Assembly (NCBI GenBank): GCA_009823505.1
Contig: VZQC01010425.1
Span: forward strand, 411,668-475,667
Length of the DNA stretch: 64,000 nt
Reading direction: 5' to 3'
Source: Rhizomys pruinosus
Lineage: Eukaryota > Chordata > Mammalia > Rodentia > Spalacidae
Part shown: piece after piece, positions 12,653 to 24,411 of the stretch
Position numbering within the stretch: the first letter of the stretch is position 1
Layout: each line of letters begins with the position of its first letter
Translations under genes and position numbers: made by a program
The notes under the pieces: model-generated
What the model saw: the letters and a program-made list of their open reading frames with translations, nothing else
Databases searched by the model: none
Told to the model about the DNA's origin: nothing

Positions 12653-12848
12653 TGGGATTGACCATTTTCATGCAGGTGCCTGAGTAGCTAGAGACCTCGG
12701 ATCTCATGAAGCTGGATTTATAAACAGGATCGAACTCTCTGATATAGGTGCTGGGAATCAAACGTGAGCCCTCCAGAAAATCAGGGCCCTGCATCTGTTT
12801 ACTTAGTTATCTATGTAATCCTCATTCTTGGTTCTTTTAAAAGACATA

Positions 12849-13007
12849 CCCAGGTGTGGTGGCGCACGCCTTTAATCCTAGCACTTGGGAGGCAGAGTCA
12901 AGCGGATCTTTGTGAGTTCAAGGCCAGCCTGGTATACAAATTGAGTTCCAGGACAGCTGGGGATACAGGGAGACCCTGACTTAAAAAGACCAAAAAAAAA
13001 AAAAAAA
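12849..13007 (+). mobile_element. B1 SINE, copy A
   Basis: A B1 carries ggtggcgcacgcctttaatc, cttgggaggcagag and a poly-A tail. A B1 in the same orientation and place exists in copy B (41605-41760), next to a B2 that copy A lacks. Confidence 0.92.
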
Positions 13008-13261
13008 GACAAGGAAGATAGGCTAAATTTTAAACATGTAACAAAACATAAAGATCTAAATATAAAATTCTTGAAAAAGAGCTTGTTTAAGCAGATGCTA
13101 TTGCAATATGGGAAATGTTTTCACAATAGTAGTGGAGACACTCAGTTTTCTTTAAAAGCAAGGCACTTGGTAGCCTGATTACACTACACTAAATGACTAA
13201 ACACCCAAGAGTATATAGGTAGTATAAACTGGACTAGATGACCATTTTTGGAAAGAGGATG

Positions 13262-13497
13262 GAGCTGCAGTCATCAGTCATGGCTCATCTCTTAAGAGGA
13301 GCAGATCCTCTTGCAGAGGACCCATGTTTGTTTCCCAGGACCTGCATGACAGCTATCAGCCATCCATAATTCCAGTTTCAAGCTAATCTGATGCTCTGTT
13401 CTGATCTCCACCAGCATTGCACAACAAATGCAAACTTACACACATTTAAGAAATACATTCATATTAAAAACAAAATTCTAAATATAAATAAATATGT

Positions 13498-13547
<50 letters not shown>
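13262..13547 (+). mobile_element. Old B2 SINE with (TG)n tail
   Basis: The remnant has the B2 layout (tcttgcagaggacccatgtt, cagctatcagccatccataa, gatgctctgttctgatctcc) but is strongly diverged. It is followed by an A/T-rich stretch and a TG run (13494-13547). Copy B has the same old B2 at about 42025-42200 without the long TG run. Confidence 0.75.
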
Positions 13548-13550
<3 letters not shown>

Positions 13551-13907
13551 GATAGGTACTAAATTTTTCATTGGGAATTGGATGGGGTAAAGAGAGAGGA
13601 ATCTAAATAACATTATACTAATATATCATGAGAATTGAAAAAAATCAGTTAAGAAATCTAAAATAAATACAAGAGAATTCAATAAACATGAAAAAAATGC
13701 ATAAGTTGTTGAAGTATTGGACTAGCTACTCTCTATATATTACCTGATATCAAAAAAAAACTTTGGAAACATGAAAAATAGAATAAATATTCTATAAAAT
13801 TGAGGAGAGGAAATTATGTGCAAGAAATAAATGTATCCATCTCCAGTGGTTGAACTTTGGCATATAATGAAATACTTGTTCTATATTATCATAAGTACTC
13901 TGATATA

Positions 13908-15372
13908 ATGAAAGCTGCAAAAGCAAAGCAAGACATACATGAAGAAAAAGCCATCAGTATTGCAGCTGATTTTTTGATACAAACTATGAAATCCAGAAGA
14001 GCCTGGACCAAAGTATTATCAGTTCTAAAGGACTATAGAGGCCAACCCAGAATACTTTACCCAGCAAAAAGATCTATTATAGTTGAAAAAGAAAGAAATA
14101 TTTTCCATGACATGAATAGGCTGAAAGAACTTATATCTAGAAAACTAGCCCTTCAGAGAATACAGGGAGCAATGCAAAGAGCTGATGAAAGGAACTGCTA
14201 TATCCAAGTGCCAACATAAATAAATGAAACAGAAAGTTAGACCAAGAATGCAAAGAGAAACTACACTGATGGGAAGCAATACACATCTAACAATAATAAC
14301 CTTAAATACCAATGGAGTGGACTCCCCAATCAGGAGACACAGGCTGTGAAACAGGATTAATAAACAAAACCCATATTTCTGTAGTCTGCCACCCCCAAAA
14401 TAAACAAATAAACAAAAAAACAAACTAACTAATCTCTTACCTTTAAGGACAGACACTATCTTAAGGCAAAAGAGAAAAATAAAATTATTACTGGATTGTA
14501 AAAGGCACTACAATAGAACAAATCCTCTCGGATATTGTAAAAGCAGTCTTAAGAGGGAAATTTATAGCTCTAAATGCCTTACATTAAAAATTCAGAAAGA
14601 AAACAAGGAAATGACTGAATATTGGAACTCATGAGACTTGAATACAACAATAACAAATGAAAATCAAACACAGTAGACAAAAAGAAATAACAAAAAATTA
14701 GATCATAGATTAATCAAATTAAAACAGATAAGACAGTACAAAGAATCAATGAATTCAAGAGCTGGTTCTATGACAAGATAAAGAGATAGATAGACCCTTA
14801 GCCCAGTTAACCAAAAGAAAGAAAGAGCAGCTACAAATCAATAAAATTAGAGATGAAAGGGGAAACATCACAACAGACAATAAATGATCCAAACATTATA
14901 TGGAATACGTTAAAAACCTATTCTCTATTAAATTTGAATATCCAAAAGAAAAGTGGGAATCTGAAATCATGGGAATCACTAAACATAAACCAAGAAGACA
15001 TAAAAAGATTAAATAGATTTCTAACATATAAGGAAATTTAAAGAGCAATACAAAATCTCCCAAATGAAAAAATAAATAAATAAATAAAAACAGGCCCAGA
15101 TGTTTTTAAGGCAAAATGCTACCACACATTAAATAGGATCTACAACCAATAGAATCAGAAGGAGAACTCTCACGTTCCTTGTATGAATTCCACATCATTC
15201 TAATACTAAAAATGGATAAATATACAGTCAAAAAAGAAAAATGTAAACCCATATATTTAATGAATATAGATGCAAAATTTCGCAACAAAATGCTTGCAAA
15301 CTACATACAGGCACAGAAAAGAAGGTTGTCCCCATAAATAAGTAGGATGTATTCCAGAGGTGCAGGGATCGA

Positions 15373-15403
<31 letters not shown>

Positions 15404-17640
15404 AATAAATGTCATAACCATATAAATGAACTCTAAATACAAAAATCACATGGTCATCTCAATTGATGCAGGAAAGTCCTCTGATAAAATTCAATATATC
15501 TTCATGTTTAAAGTTCTAGAGGGAATTTGACTGGAGGGAACATACCTGAACGAAATTAAAGCTATATACAAGGACCCCACAGCCAACATCGTTCTGAATG
15601 GGGAAAACCTGCATACATTTCCCTTAAAATTTGAGATGAGAAAAGGCGGTCTCCTGTCTTCAACCCTTTAATATAGTCCTTGAAACTCTTGTTAAAGCAA
15701 TAAGTGAAGGCAATTAAAACAGTACTGATTGGGAAAAGAGGTCAAAGAATCCCTTTTACCAAATGACAAGATACTATACTTAAAAGATGCCAAAATTTCC
15801 TCTAGAAAAATCTTAGAAATGAATGAACCCTTTTAGTAGTGACAGTAAATAGTATTAATCTACAAAAACCACTAGGCTCCCTACATACCAATAACATGGG
15901 ATTGGATGAGTACCTGGAAACAATCCCTTTCAGGATAGCCTCATAAATGTCTTGAAAGAAATCTGACCAAGGATATTAAAGATTTCTAAAATGAAAATTT
16001 TAAATCTTCAAATAAACATATTTAAGAAAAACAGAACAAGGAAGGATATACCATGCTCATGGAATGGAAGAATATATTGAAAATGACCATCCTACCAAAA
16101 GTAATATATAGATTCAATGCAATCTCTGTCAAAATATCCACCACTTTACTCACAGAATTAACAAAAACCCCCACAAAATTCATATGGAACCACAAATGCC
16201 TGAAAGAATCCTTGAGCAAAGAGCAGTCCAAGGAGATTACTATACCAGATTTCAAACAGTATTAAAAAGCTATAATTGTAAAAAGAGCATGGTACTTGCA
16301 AAAAATAGACCTGTAGACCAATGGAATATAATTTAAGACTCAAACTTGAGTTCATGTAATTTGAGCCACCTTATACTTGAGAAAGGGGTCAAGAACACTC
16401 AATGGTGGGAATATAAAATCTTCAGCAAATGGTTTTTGGTAAAACTGGATCACCACCTATGGAACCATGAATGTAACCCTTATCTTTCACTTTGCACAAA
16501 ATTCAACTCCAAATAGATCAACAACCTTAATTTAAAACCTGAAATGAAAACGCTTCATAGAAAACATCAACAGTAACCTACAAGTTGTAGGTGTAGGAAA
16601 GGACTTTCTAATTTGGACATTAGTTGCTCAGAAGTTAAGGTAAGCATATCAAAATGTGGGACTTCATCAAACTAAGAAGCTTATGTAGAGCAAAAGAAAC
16701 AAGCAATGAAGTGAAGAGAACTCATAGAGTGTGAGCAACTCTTTACCAGTGTCACATCTGATAGAGGATTAACAACCAGAATACGTCAAATACTCAAGAA
16801 ACAAAGAATCAAGAAAAAAATGTGCCAATTAAAAGATGGGGTAAGAATCTTAACAGAGAGTTCTCAGAGGAGGAAGTAAAGATGGCTAAGACACATCTTA
16901 AAACGTTTTCAACATGGTGAGTAATTAGGAAAATGCAAATTAAAACCACTTTAAAATTTCATCTTACCCTGTAAGACTGGCAAAGATCAAGAAAACAAAT
17001 TATACCAAATGCTGCAGAGGTTTGTGGGAAAGGGAAACATTCATCCACTCCTTGTGATATTGTAAGATCATGCAAACCCAATGGAAAGCAGTGTAGAACT
17101 CTTAAACGATTAAAAATGAACCTACATTTGACCTGGTCTTACCATACGTTGACAAATACCCAAAGAATTGATACCTTTGCAGAGAAAGTTGCACATCTAT
17201 ATTTATTGATGTGCTTTTCACAATAACAAAGCGATGGAAGCAATATAAATGTACCTCGAATGACGAGTGGTTAATGAAAACGTGGTATATTTACACATTG
17301 TAGTTCTACTCATCTGTAAATTGCAGGTAAAGATGTGGAACTAGAAGTTGCTATGCTTAATGAAGTTAGACACATTCAGAAATAATCAACCACGTATATT
17401 GTTCCACATTTGTGGATTTTAACATGTGGTAAATGAACGAGGTAAATGAAAAGGAACCCAGGAAAGAAGACTTATAGGATACAGGCATTACTAAGGGAGA
17501 AATGGATAAAATCAGTGTATGTAAATAGAAGAGGAGAGGAAGGGTTATAGAAGAAAAATTTTGGATAAAAGTAAGTAGGAACTCAAGAGAAGGGAGACCA
17601 TAAGAAGAGATTAGTATTATCATAAGATTAAGGGGAAAAT
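13908..17640 (+). pseudogene. Decayed LINE-1, ORF1 C-terminus through ORF2
   Basis: The block starts inside ORF1 (KAISIAADFLIQTMKSRRAW, GQPRILYPAKRSI) and passes into ORF2 near 14285 (TIITLNTNG). Most of the endonuclease is deleted near 14400-14500. Linker, reverse transcriptase and C-terminal parts follow in broken frames, with pieces such as LKSWESLNINQEDIKRLNRF and, near 16060-16265, the region before the C-terminal domain. Stops and frameshifts are dense, so this is old. An (AT)n run lies at 15373-15400. It continues into the 3' UTR at 17641. Confidence 0.85.
15373..15400. repeat. (AT)n microsatellite inside L1
   Basis: Uninterrupted AT dinucleotides within the decayed reverse transcriptase region. 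Confidence 0.95.
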
Positions 17641-19199
17641 GAAGATACTTTAAATGGAGAAGACATGGGGGGTAGACAAGGAGGAGGAGATAGGAGAGAT
17701 AAATAATATCTAGCTATTGTGGTAACCCTGAAGGAATTATATCAGTCTAATAATCTATTGACAAATTACACAAATAATGTCTCTACATGAGCCCATGTGC
17801 AAACCTGAATGGTAGATAATGAGAAAAAATTCCAGACAGGATAAACTGTCCTTTGAGTGCTTGGCCAGTGTAGTTCAAAAGACCCTGAAAATTATACAGG
17901 CTATTGCCACAGCTCTTGACTACCTTCCAGAAACTGAACTTAATACCATATCTTTGAGTTCAGGACATATTTCTGAGCATGGAATTCGTACCATGAAGGT
18001 GGAAGTGAGCTAGAAGCCTTCTCCCCTGATGACAGCTCTCACAGCTTTGGAAACCACTATGCAAGTTTCTAAGGGAAAAGAGCAGTGGATAGTGCAACAC
18101 CAACTTTGATCCACATAGATGTCATGCACAAGCTACAACATTGGTGCAGTAGTGACATTTTTATACTGGGAGAAATTAATGACCAACTAATTGGACCTAA
18201 AGTCCACACCCATTTACTGTAAACATAGCCACATACACATGGCTGGAAGGGTCATAGATCTTACAGTAATTCCCAAGGTTGTCCCATCCTTAAACTAAGA
18301 TGACATCTCACCAACTGTAAAATAAATATCCTTATATTTACAGACAAATATCCCAGGCAGCACTCAAGAAAGAGGCTTCTTTTGCAATAGATGAACAATA
18401 TTACAGATTTCCATGAGTGGACACAAACAGACCTTGTTTGTGAATTGCCCAAGCCAAAGCAATATATCTAAAATGCAACCCCTGTACCTAAGGCACTTGC
18501 AACATAGAACAAAGGGCTAGGAGGACACAAATTAACCTCTTAACTCTCATTAAGGAAGCTCTGTCATGCAACATGGGGCCAGGAACTGAAAAGTTCATGA
18601 ATGATCAAACCATGGAGATTAGGAATCTACACAGTATGTGTCCATGGACAGGTCAATTGCATTCAGCTTCACTCATCCACGGCTCAGGAAAAGAGCGCAC
18701 AAAGATTCTAAGAGCCAGGGAGGTTGTGCAAGATCAAATGTAAATTGTATTCTACAAGCTCATGGGACCTTGCTCATATGAATCTACAGCATTGTTATCA
18801 CCATGCACAAGAACAATGCAAAATCAATCATCAAAAACCATACATGGAACTGCAGAAATGAGTAGTATCATCCAATCATAGCTGAAGAAACATTGGAAGT
18901 GGATTACGGTTCAGTGAAGAAGAACTGGCCTTCTTTAAGCAAGGGATTCCCCATGGGATGACTGGAGCTCAATGGATGAACTGGCTATTGCACTGAAGAA
19001 TCATTTGGGAGAGAAATTTGGCACAATGGGCCCTAATACAAATCATGAATATATGAAGTCCAGATGTGGGTAGGGGTTGGGAGGGGTCTCTTGGTGGATG
19101 CCAGTGGAGAAGGGGATGTGAAAGTGTTTAAGTGTGATTGAAATGTTATGTATTAAGTATACAAAAATTTAATAAAAAATAAGTATTAAAAAAGAACAA
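17641..19199 (+). mobile_element. LINE-1 3' UTR (rodent Lx-like)
   Basis: This matches four other places in the window (26990-27905, 30181-30790, 49033-49866 and 54397-55035). Shared blocks include the sequence around ctattgccacagctcttgac, a ctacaacattggtgcagtag stretch and a terminal tgttatgtattaa...caataaaa segment. The order after ORF2 and the A-rich end fit an L1 3' UTR; the Lx label is from memory of rodent L1 families and would need a library search. The left boundary of the tandem duplication falls inside it at about 17961. Confidence 0.7.
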
Positions 19200-19466
19200 T
19201 TTAAAAATATAGCTTCCAATCTGAGAACATTATACACGATGAAGTGTTCAGCTGCCACTGGCTTTTGGAAATCATTCTAAATTACTTGTCATACTTGAGA
19301 AGTAACTCTGTCATGGCCCACAGTCTTTCTTGATCTCTTTTTTGCCTATTCTAGCAGGCCTCCTGCTTCCAGCTTTCTTATTACCTCTGTCCTTCAAATT
19401 CCAAAATGCAAACACTCTTAGTATATTGCTTAAAGGAAGCATAAACATTGGAACAAGTGGAGAATC
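19200..19466. other. Spacer shared by both tandem units
   Basis: This non-L1 spacer matches 27906-28180 (shared strings cttattacctctgtccttca and gagaacatt). I see no gene in it. Its presence in both units shows that the similarity comes from duplication of genomic DNA and not from independent L1 insertions. Confidence 0.7.
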
Positions 19467-19530
19467 AAAATGTTCTTTGTAATATGAATAGAGACTTCAA
19501 AGAGGAGGAAGTAGAGATGGCTGAGAAACA

Positions 19531-20733
19531 TCTTCTTGCCTTCCCCCCCATAGAACAAGGAGAAATATGACGATGATGACGTTGTTCTCCAACTGTAAAT
19601 TGGAGACAACTATTATAGAGGTAATCTCTTATAAAACCGGTAAAAACGCCTTCTTTAATTGACTAATAGACATAAGAACTGTGAAAAGGATTATACTCTG
19701 TTCAGAACCAAATATAATACTAAAGTCCTTGGGCTATGCACTTAGGCAAAGTATATTAATGCAGGAGCTCTGACATCAGCAATGGATTGTTCTACCAGGG
19801 GGATGTTGGCCAGGGGATCCAAGGCCCCACAAAAGGTAAGGGCTCCTTGCCCCTAAGTTGGGATACCTGCAGGAGGAGAGGCGATAAGACCCTGCTGCCG
19901 AAGACCTGACGTTAACATGGGAGGGATGTATTGAGACCGCACATGCAAGTGTACAGATGGCCTCTGGAATGCCAGAGAGTGTTACCAAAGGCCACTAAAC
20001 CAATAAAGCAAATACGGGTCTCCCTGAGTCAAGCAAGACTCCACCGTCAGCACCAGCTACACCTCACCTGCCTGGAAATACTGTGCAGCAGAGGCAGCCA
20101 TGTGCCTGTATATCCCAAATCTAATTGGCTACATTGGCTCTCCTCTTGGAAGGAATACCCATGGCTGATGGCCACAAAGCCACATCCTCTACAGGTTAGG
20201 ATGTAGTAAAGCCACAGTAAGACCCTGTCATATTTATCAGGGGGTAAAAATGTAATTCATGGATTAAACATATCATCCAACATATGTGTCTAAGCCAAAG
20301 TAACCTACCATAACTATTAGTGCTGCCTTAAATACCTATATAATCTAATTGCTTGTTGCTTCATTAGTAGGATTGAATAGTTACCCTGACAAACTGTCAG
20401 CCCATGAAAGGAAACAGCCAGAATTGACCAGAATCCAAGTCAACAGCTCCAGAGAGAGGGACAGTTTTACATCTCATCCCACCTGTGCCCCTTTTCTAAG
20501 CCTAGGGAAATCTGCGGAAGAGGGGGCGTGGTAGAATGTAAAGGCTGCGATTGGGGGTGAAGACTGAAACTACAGTGATGTAGTCTGGGACACCTCATTT
20601 GATTAACATGATTTGGAACAAACAACCTGTCACCCCCCACTGGAATGGTGGGGCTGTGGGGGTTTGGGCACAAAAAGTCTGTAGATTGGTTTTGCAAAGG
20701 ATGCTTATACTCATTGATTATCACTTATAGCTA

Positions 20734-20765
<32 letters not shown>

Positions 20766-20917
20766 CCTGAAAGATGCAGGACAGTTATGGCAGAATACAT
20801 GATCTGGGATAGGGTGGGAGTGGGGGGGAAGGGAAAAGGGAAATATGCCTGATCTGAATTGGAAAATGATGTACGAAATGCACAAACCATCAATAAAAAT
20901 TAAATAAAAAAAAAGAA
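19531..20917 (+). mobile_element. Repeat E1, 1.4-kb element with L1-like 3' end
   Basis: E1 matches E2 (22430-23783) over nearly its whole length, for example tctccaactgtaaattgga, gagctctgacatcagcaatg, ggccaggggatccaag and aattgcttgt...tagtaggattga. Its last 180 bp (aagatgcaggaca..., a G-rich tract, ttggaaaatgatgtacgaaatg, aatcaataaa-type end) resemble the L1 3' terminus seen in reverse at 49900-50080. It splits an L1 ORF2 whose sequence continues on both sides. I do not recognise the body and it has no credible ORF. Confidence 0.65.
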
Positions 20918-21625
20918 GTGTTGAACATCGCTGATAATTAAGGAAATGCAAATTAAAACCACTTTGAGATATCATCTTACTCCAATAACTCTGGCTAGGA
21001 TCAGGAAAACGAATGATACCAATTGTTGGAGAGGTTGTGGGGAAAGGGGAACACTCATCCATTGTTGGTGGGAATGTAAACTTGTACAGCCCCTATGGAT
21101 AGCAGTGTGGAGAACCCTTAGAAGACTCAAAATGAGCCCGCCATTTGACCCAGTCATACCACATCTGGGTAGATACCCTTAAGACTCATCTTACTGCAGA
21201 GATACAATGCCAACAGCTATGTTTATTGCATGCTCTGTTCCAATAGCAAAATGCTGGAACCAGCCCAGGTGCCCCTCAAGTTGACGAGTGGATAGAGAAA
21301 GTGTGGTATATGTAACAATGGAGTTCTATGCAGCCGGTAAAGATGGACAACATCATGAACTTTGCAGGTAAATGGATGGAGCTAGAAGACATTATGTTAA
21401 GTGATGTAACAAAGTCCCAGAAAAACAAACGACAAAATGGTGTCCCTCATATGTGGATGCTAGTGCCAATAACCAGTTATAAATATTTCTTGTGGAGAGG
21501 GATGCATATTAAAAGAACAACAGCAGAAAGACTGCATCAGGAAACTGACTGAAATGGTGACTCGGGAAGGGTGGGATTGGCAGGAGAGGGACACGGGTGT
21601 ATATTTGATTAATGCATATTTAATT
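20918..21625 (+). pseudogene. LINE-1 ORF2 C-terminus and 3' end
   Basis: The frame at 20946-21182 encodes the Cys-rich C-terminal domain of L1 ORF2p: [20 protein letters not shown] followed by [20 protein letters not shown], the Cx3Cx7Hx4C-type arrangement of the family. The last ORF2 codons (about 21328-21440) encode the AVKMDN...MLSDVTKSQKNKRQ end. A short L1-type 3' end with gacacgggtgtatatttgat follows. It is the continuation of 19486-19530. Confidence 0.85.
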
Positions 21626-22429
21626 CAACAAGTATCCAATTTTACCCAGACTCTGTCTACAGGTTACATGGTGTTTTAGGACTTAGTGAAAGTAAATATT
21701 TGTACATTAAACAACATTGGTTTAAAGGCTCTGATAAAAACGGTAATGCTTCTGAGTTAAATGGAGACATAAATATGCTGTTGTCCACATTGTTTTTAAC
21801 TTAAAATCTGTATACTATTTTGTTGACAATTTCTCTTATAATTTTGTCTGTTGTACAGTATCACCTTGTAGCATTCTCTTTCACCTACAGGATAGCAGGA
21901 TGAATTTAAACTTAAAAATTAAGTTTGCTTCCCAAGTTAATCACATACAGTCACACCAAAACAGCATGGGTAAATTTGATGAAATCTGTGCCTTGATTCC
22001 ACCCTATAGGTATGTATAATACAACTGCCTTTTGGAGACTCATGGGTCAAAAAACAAAAACCGAAAATTTAAAAAAAAAAAAAAGGTGATACAGATAGAT
22101 ATGAAACCTTTTTGTAAAAAAAACTTTGCAATTCAAATCTTAAAACTAACTATGGGAAAAGATTTGTATGTTTCAACAGGTGAAAACTTAACACCAACTT
22201 AAGAGCTGAGAAAGAAAAGATACAGCTGTTCATTGAGTAGGATGTACCAGAAAGTGCCAGAAGAAAGGTTGGCCCGTCTGAACATTGAAAGGAAGAAAAG
22301 CCTCAGATTGTTACAAACATCAAACCCCTCTGTGGATCCTCCTTGTTACAACTATTTATAATGGGTCCTAAGGAAACTTACCTTCTAGCTGTGGCAAAGG
22401 TTTTAATAAGAGAGACTTTCCTACCTCCC
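21626..22429. other. Unknown DNA inside the composite insertion
   Basis: This stretch has no match elsewhere in the window. It contains an A run at about 22070-22084 and a short coding-looking piece near 22225-22355 (RLARLNIERKKSLRLLQTSN) that is not in a long frame. It may be a processed RNA fragment carried with the L1, but I cannot identify a source. Confidence 0.4.
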
Positions 22430-23783
22430 CCACATAGAACAAGGATAAATATGATGATGATGAGGTCTTTCTCCAACTGTAAATTGGAGCCAACTGTTGT
22501 AGAGGAAATCTCTTATAAAACCAGTAAAACTGCCTTCTTTAATTGACTAATAGACATAGGAACTGTGAAAAGGATTATTGTCTATTCAGAACCAAATATA
22601 ATACTAAAGTCTCCTTAAGCCATGCACTTAAGCAAAATATATTAATACAGGAGCTCTGACATCAGCAATGGATTATTCTGCCAAGGAGGTGTTGGCCAGG
22701 GGATCCAAGCACCCATAAAAGGTAAAGGCTCCTTGCCTCTAAACTGGGATAACTTCAATAAGAGAGGTGATAAGTCCTTGCTGTCAAAACCTGACATTAA
22801 CATGGGAAAGATGTATTGAGACCGCACTGCAAGTACAGATGGTCTCTGGAATACCAGAGAGTGTTACCAAAGGCACTAATCAATAAAGCAAATAGGGTCC
22901 TCTTGAGGTCAAACAAGACTCCTCTGTCAGCACCAGCTCCACCTCATCTGCCTGGAAATATTGTGCAGCAGAGGCAGCCTTATGCTTGTATATCCCAATC
23001 TAATTGGTTCTTGGCTCTCTCCTTGGAGGAATAACCCACAGCTGATGCCACAAGCTTACATACTCTAATGGTTAGGAGAAGTTATAAGCCCCAGTAAGAC
23101 TCTGTCATATTTAACCGAAACAAAAAATAATTCATGGATTAACATTACCATCCAAACATCTGTGTCTATACAAAAGTAACCTACCATAACAATTAGTACT
23201 GTTTAAATACCTATATATCTAATTGCTTGTGCTTCATTAGTAGGATTGAAAGGTTATTCCTGGACAAACTCTCAGCCCATGAAAGGAAACAGCCAGAATT
23301 GACCAGAGTCCCAGACAACAGCTCCAGAGAAAGTAGACTGTTTTGCTTCTCATCCACCTGTGCCCCTTTGCTAAGCCTAGGGAACAATCTGCGGAAGAGG
23401 GGGTGTGGTAGAATGTAAGGGCTGCAATGGGGGGAATGGTGACACTACAGCATTATAGTCTGGACACTCATTTGATCAACTCGATTGAACATCCAAGCTC
23501 CCCCCTGCTGGATGGTGGGATTCATGGGCTGTGAGGGTTTGGGCACAACTGCTTGCAAATTGGTTTTACATGAAGGATGCTTGTACTCATAAATTTTCAC
23601 TTATTGTTAAAAAATTAAAATAAAAACTTAGAGAAAGATGCAGGGCATTTATGGTAGAATGCATGATCTGGGTTGAGGTGGGGTGGGGGGAAGGGAAAGG
23701 AAAATATGCCTGAACTTAATTGGAAAATGATGTATGAAATACACAAAACATCAATAAAAAATGAAAATTAAAAAAAAACTTAA
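22430..23783 (+). mobile_element. Repeat E2, second copy of the 1.4-kb element
   Basis: Collinear with E1 from acatagaacaagga to the caataaaaa end, with many small differences. It ends in a short A tail directly before the right target duplication of the composite insertion, so its tail appears to be the one used in that insertion. There is no ORF of note. Confidence 0.65.
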
Positions 23784-23853
23784 AAAATGTTCTTTGCTCA
23801 TGTTCTTTTCAAAGTAAAATATCTAAATAAATGAATGTTTATTTCTGAGTACT

Positions 23854-24406
23854 TGTAGGGATGAGGTTCTGATTGGCTTGAGCAAGGCCCTGCATTTCAC
23901 TGTCCCAAAATCTTCTTTGAGGAGCCAGGTTAGGTGGAATGCCTCTTCACTGAATAAAGCCCCATATGCTGAAGACTCACTTTTGATGTACTGGGACTAT
24001 ATCACACCTCCAATTTACTATGTACACACCTGGGAATTCTGTTGCCCTGGTAGGAACCACATTGGCTCATTCTTCCCTTGCCCTCTTTTACACCCTCCAG
24101 CACCCACTTCCCTGCCAGGAGCATGGTAAATAAAGCTATATACTAAAGTATATAAACCTTTGCTTGATGCCAATAAACCCAGTTATTCCCCTGTGGGATT
24201 TATCCCAGCTTCATTCTTGAGTCCATTCTTTCTTTTTCCTTCTTTTCCCCCACCTCTCTCTCCTCTTTCCCCTCTCTGTGGGCTTCTCAGTACGTTCTCC
24301 CTCCCCCTCCTGGTTTTCTGACTGGCTGGCCAAAGCCACACAGGGAATCTTCATCCCTGTGAATCTGCAGGCTCTGATCAAGAAGTAAGAACACTGAAAG
24401 GCTACA
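23854..24406 (+). mobile_element. Solo LTR (family LTR-B), first copy
   Basis: The element starts TGTAGGGATGAG and ends GGCTACA, flanked by a perfect 5-bp duplication GTACT (23849-23853 and 24407-24411). Unit 2 lacks it: its sequence passes straight through at about 28240. A polyadenylation signal (ccaataaaccc) is near 24170, followed by a pyrimidine-rich stretch. The 5-bp duplication and small size suggest the ERVL/MaLR class. A relative is at 39559-40166. Confidence 0.75.
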
Positions 24407-24411
24407 GTACT

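Larger units (their letters stand above)
7151..13907. repeat. Duplicated olfactory-receptor block, copy A
   Basis: Base-by-base similarity to 34327-42781 runs along the whole block in the same orientation. Anchors are gacattgctgatat (7173 / 34358), the OR gene (10113-11051 / 37267-38205), gatgattagttgctgggcat (12412 / 40191), the old B1, the GT tract and ttgttctatatt (13877 / 42749). The homology stops where an L1 begins at about 13908. Copy A is about 6.8 kb and copy B about 8.5 kb; most of the difference is copy-B-only insertions. Confidence 0.88.
19480..23783 (+). mobile_element. Composite retrotransposon insertion with 13-bp TSD
   Basis: A perfect 13-bp direct repeat AAAATGTTCTTTG lies at 19467-19479 and 23784-23796. 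Unit 2 has a single aaaatgttctctg at about 28187, the empty site. Inside are a piece of L1 ORF2 (19486-19530 and 20918-21480), an L1-type 3' end (21480-21625), about 800 bp of unknown DNA and two copies of a 1.4-kb repeat (E1, E2). The insert ends in an A-rich tail before the second repeat, as target-primed reverse transcription predicts. Confidence 0.72.

Noticed and set aside
12422..12794. Open frames through the GT tract on both strands
   Set aside because: They are Cys/Val and Thr/His strings translated from a dinucleotide repeat; no domain and no conservation in copy B. The same applies to frames at 35399, 40257 and 40330.
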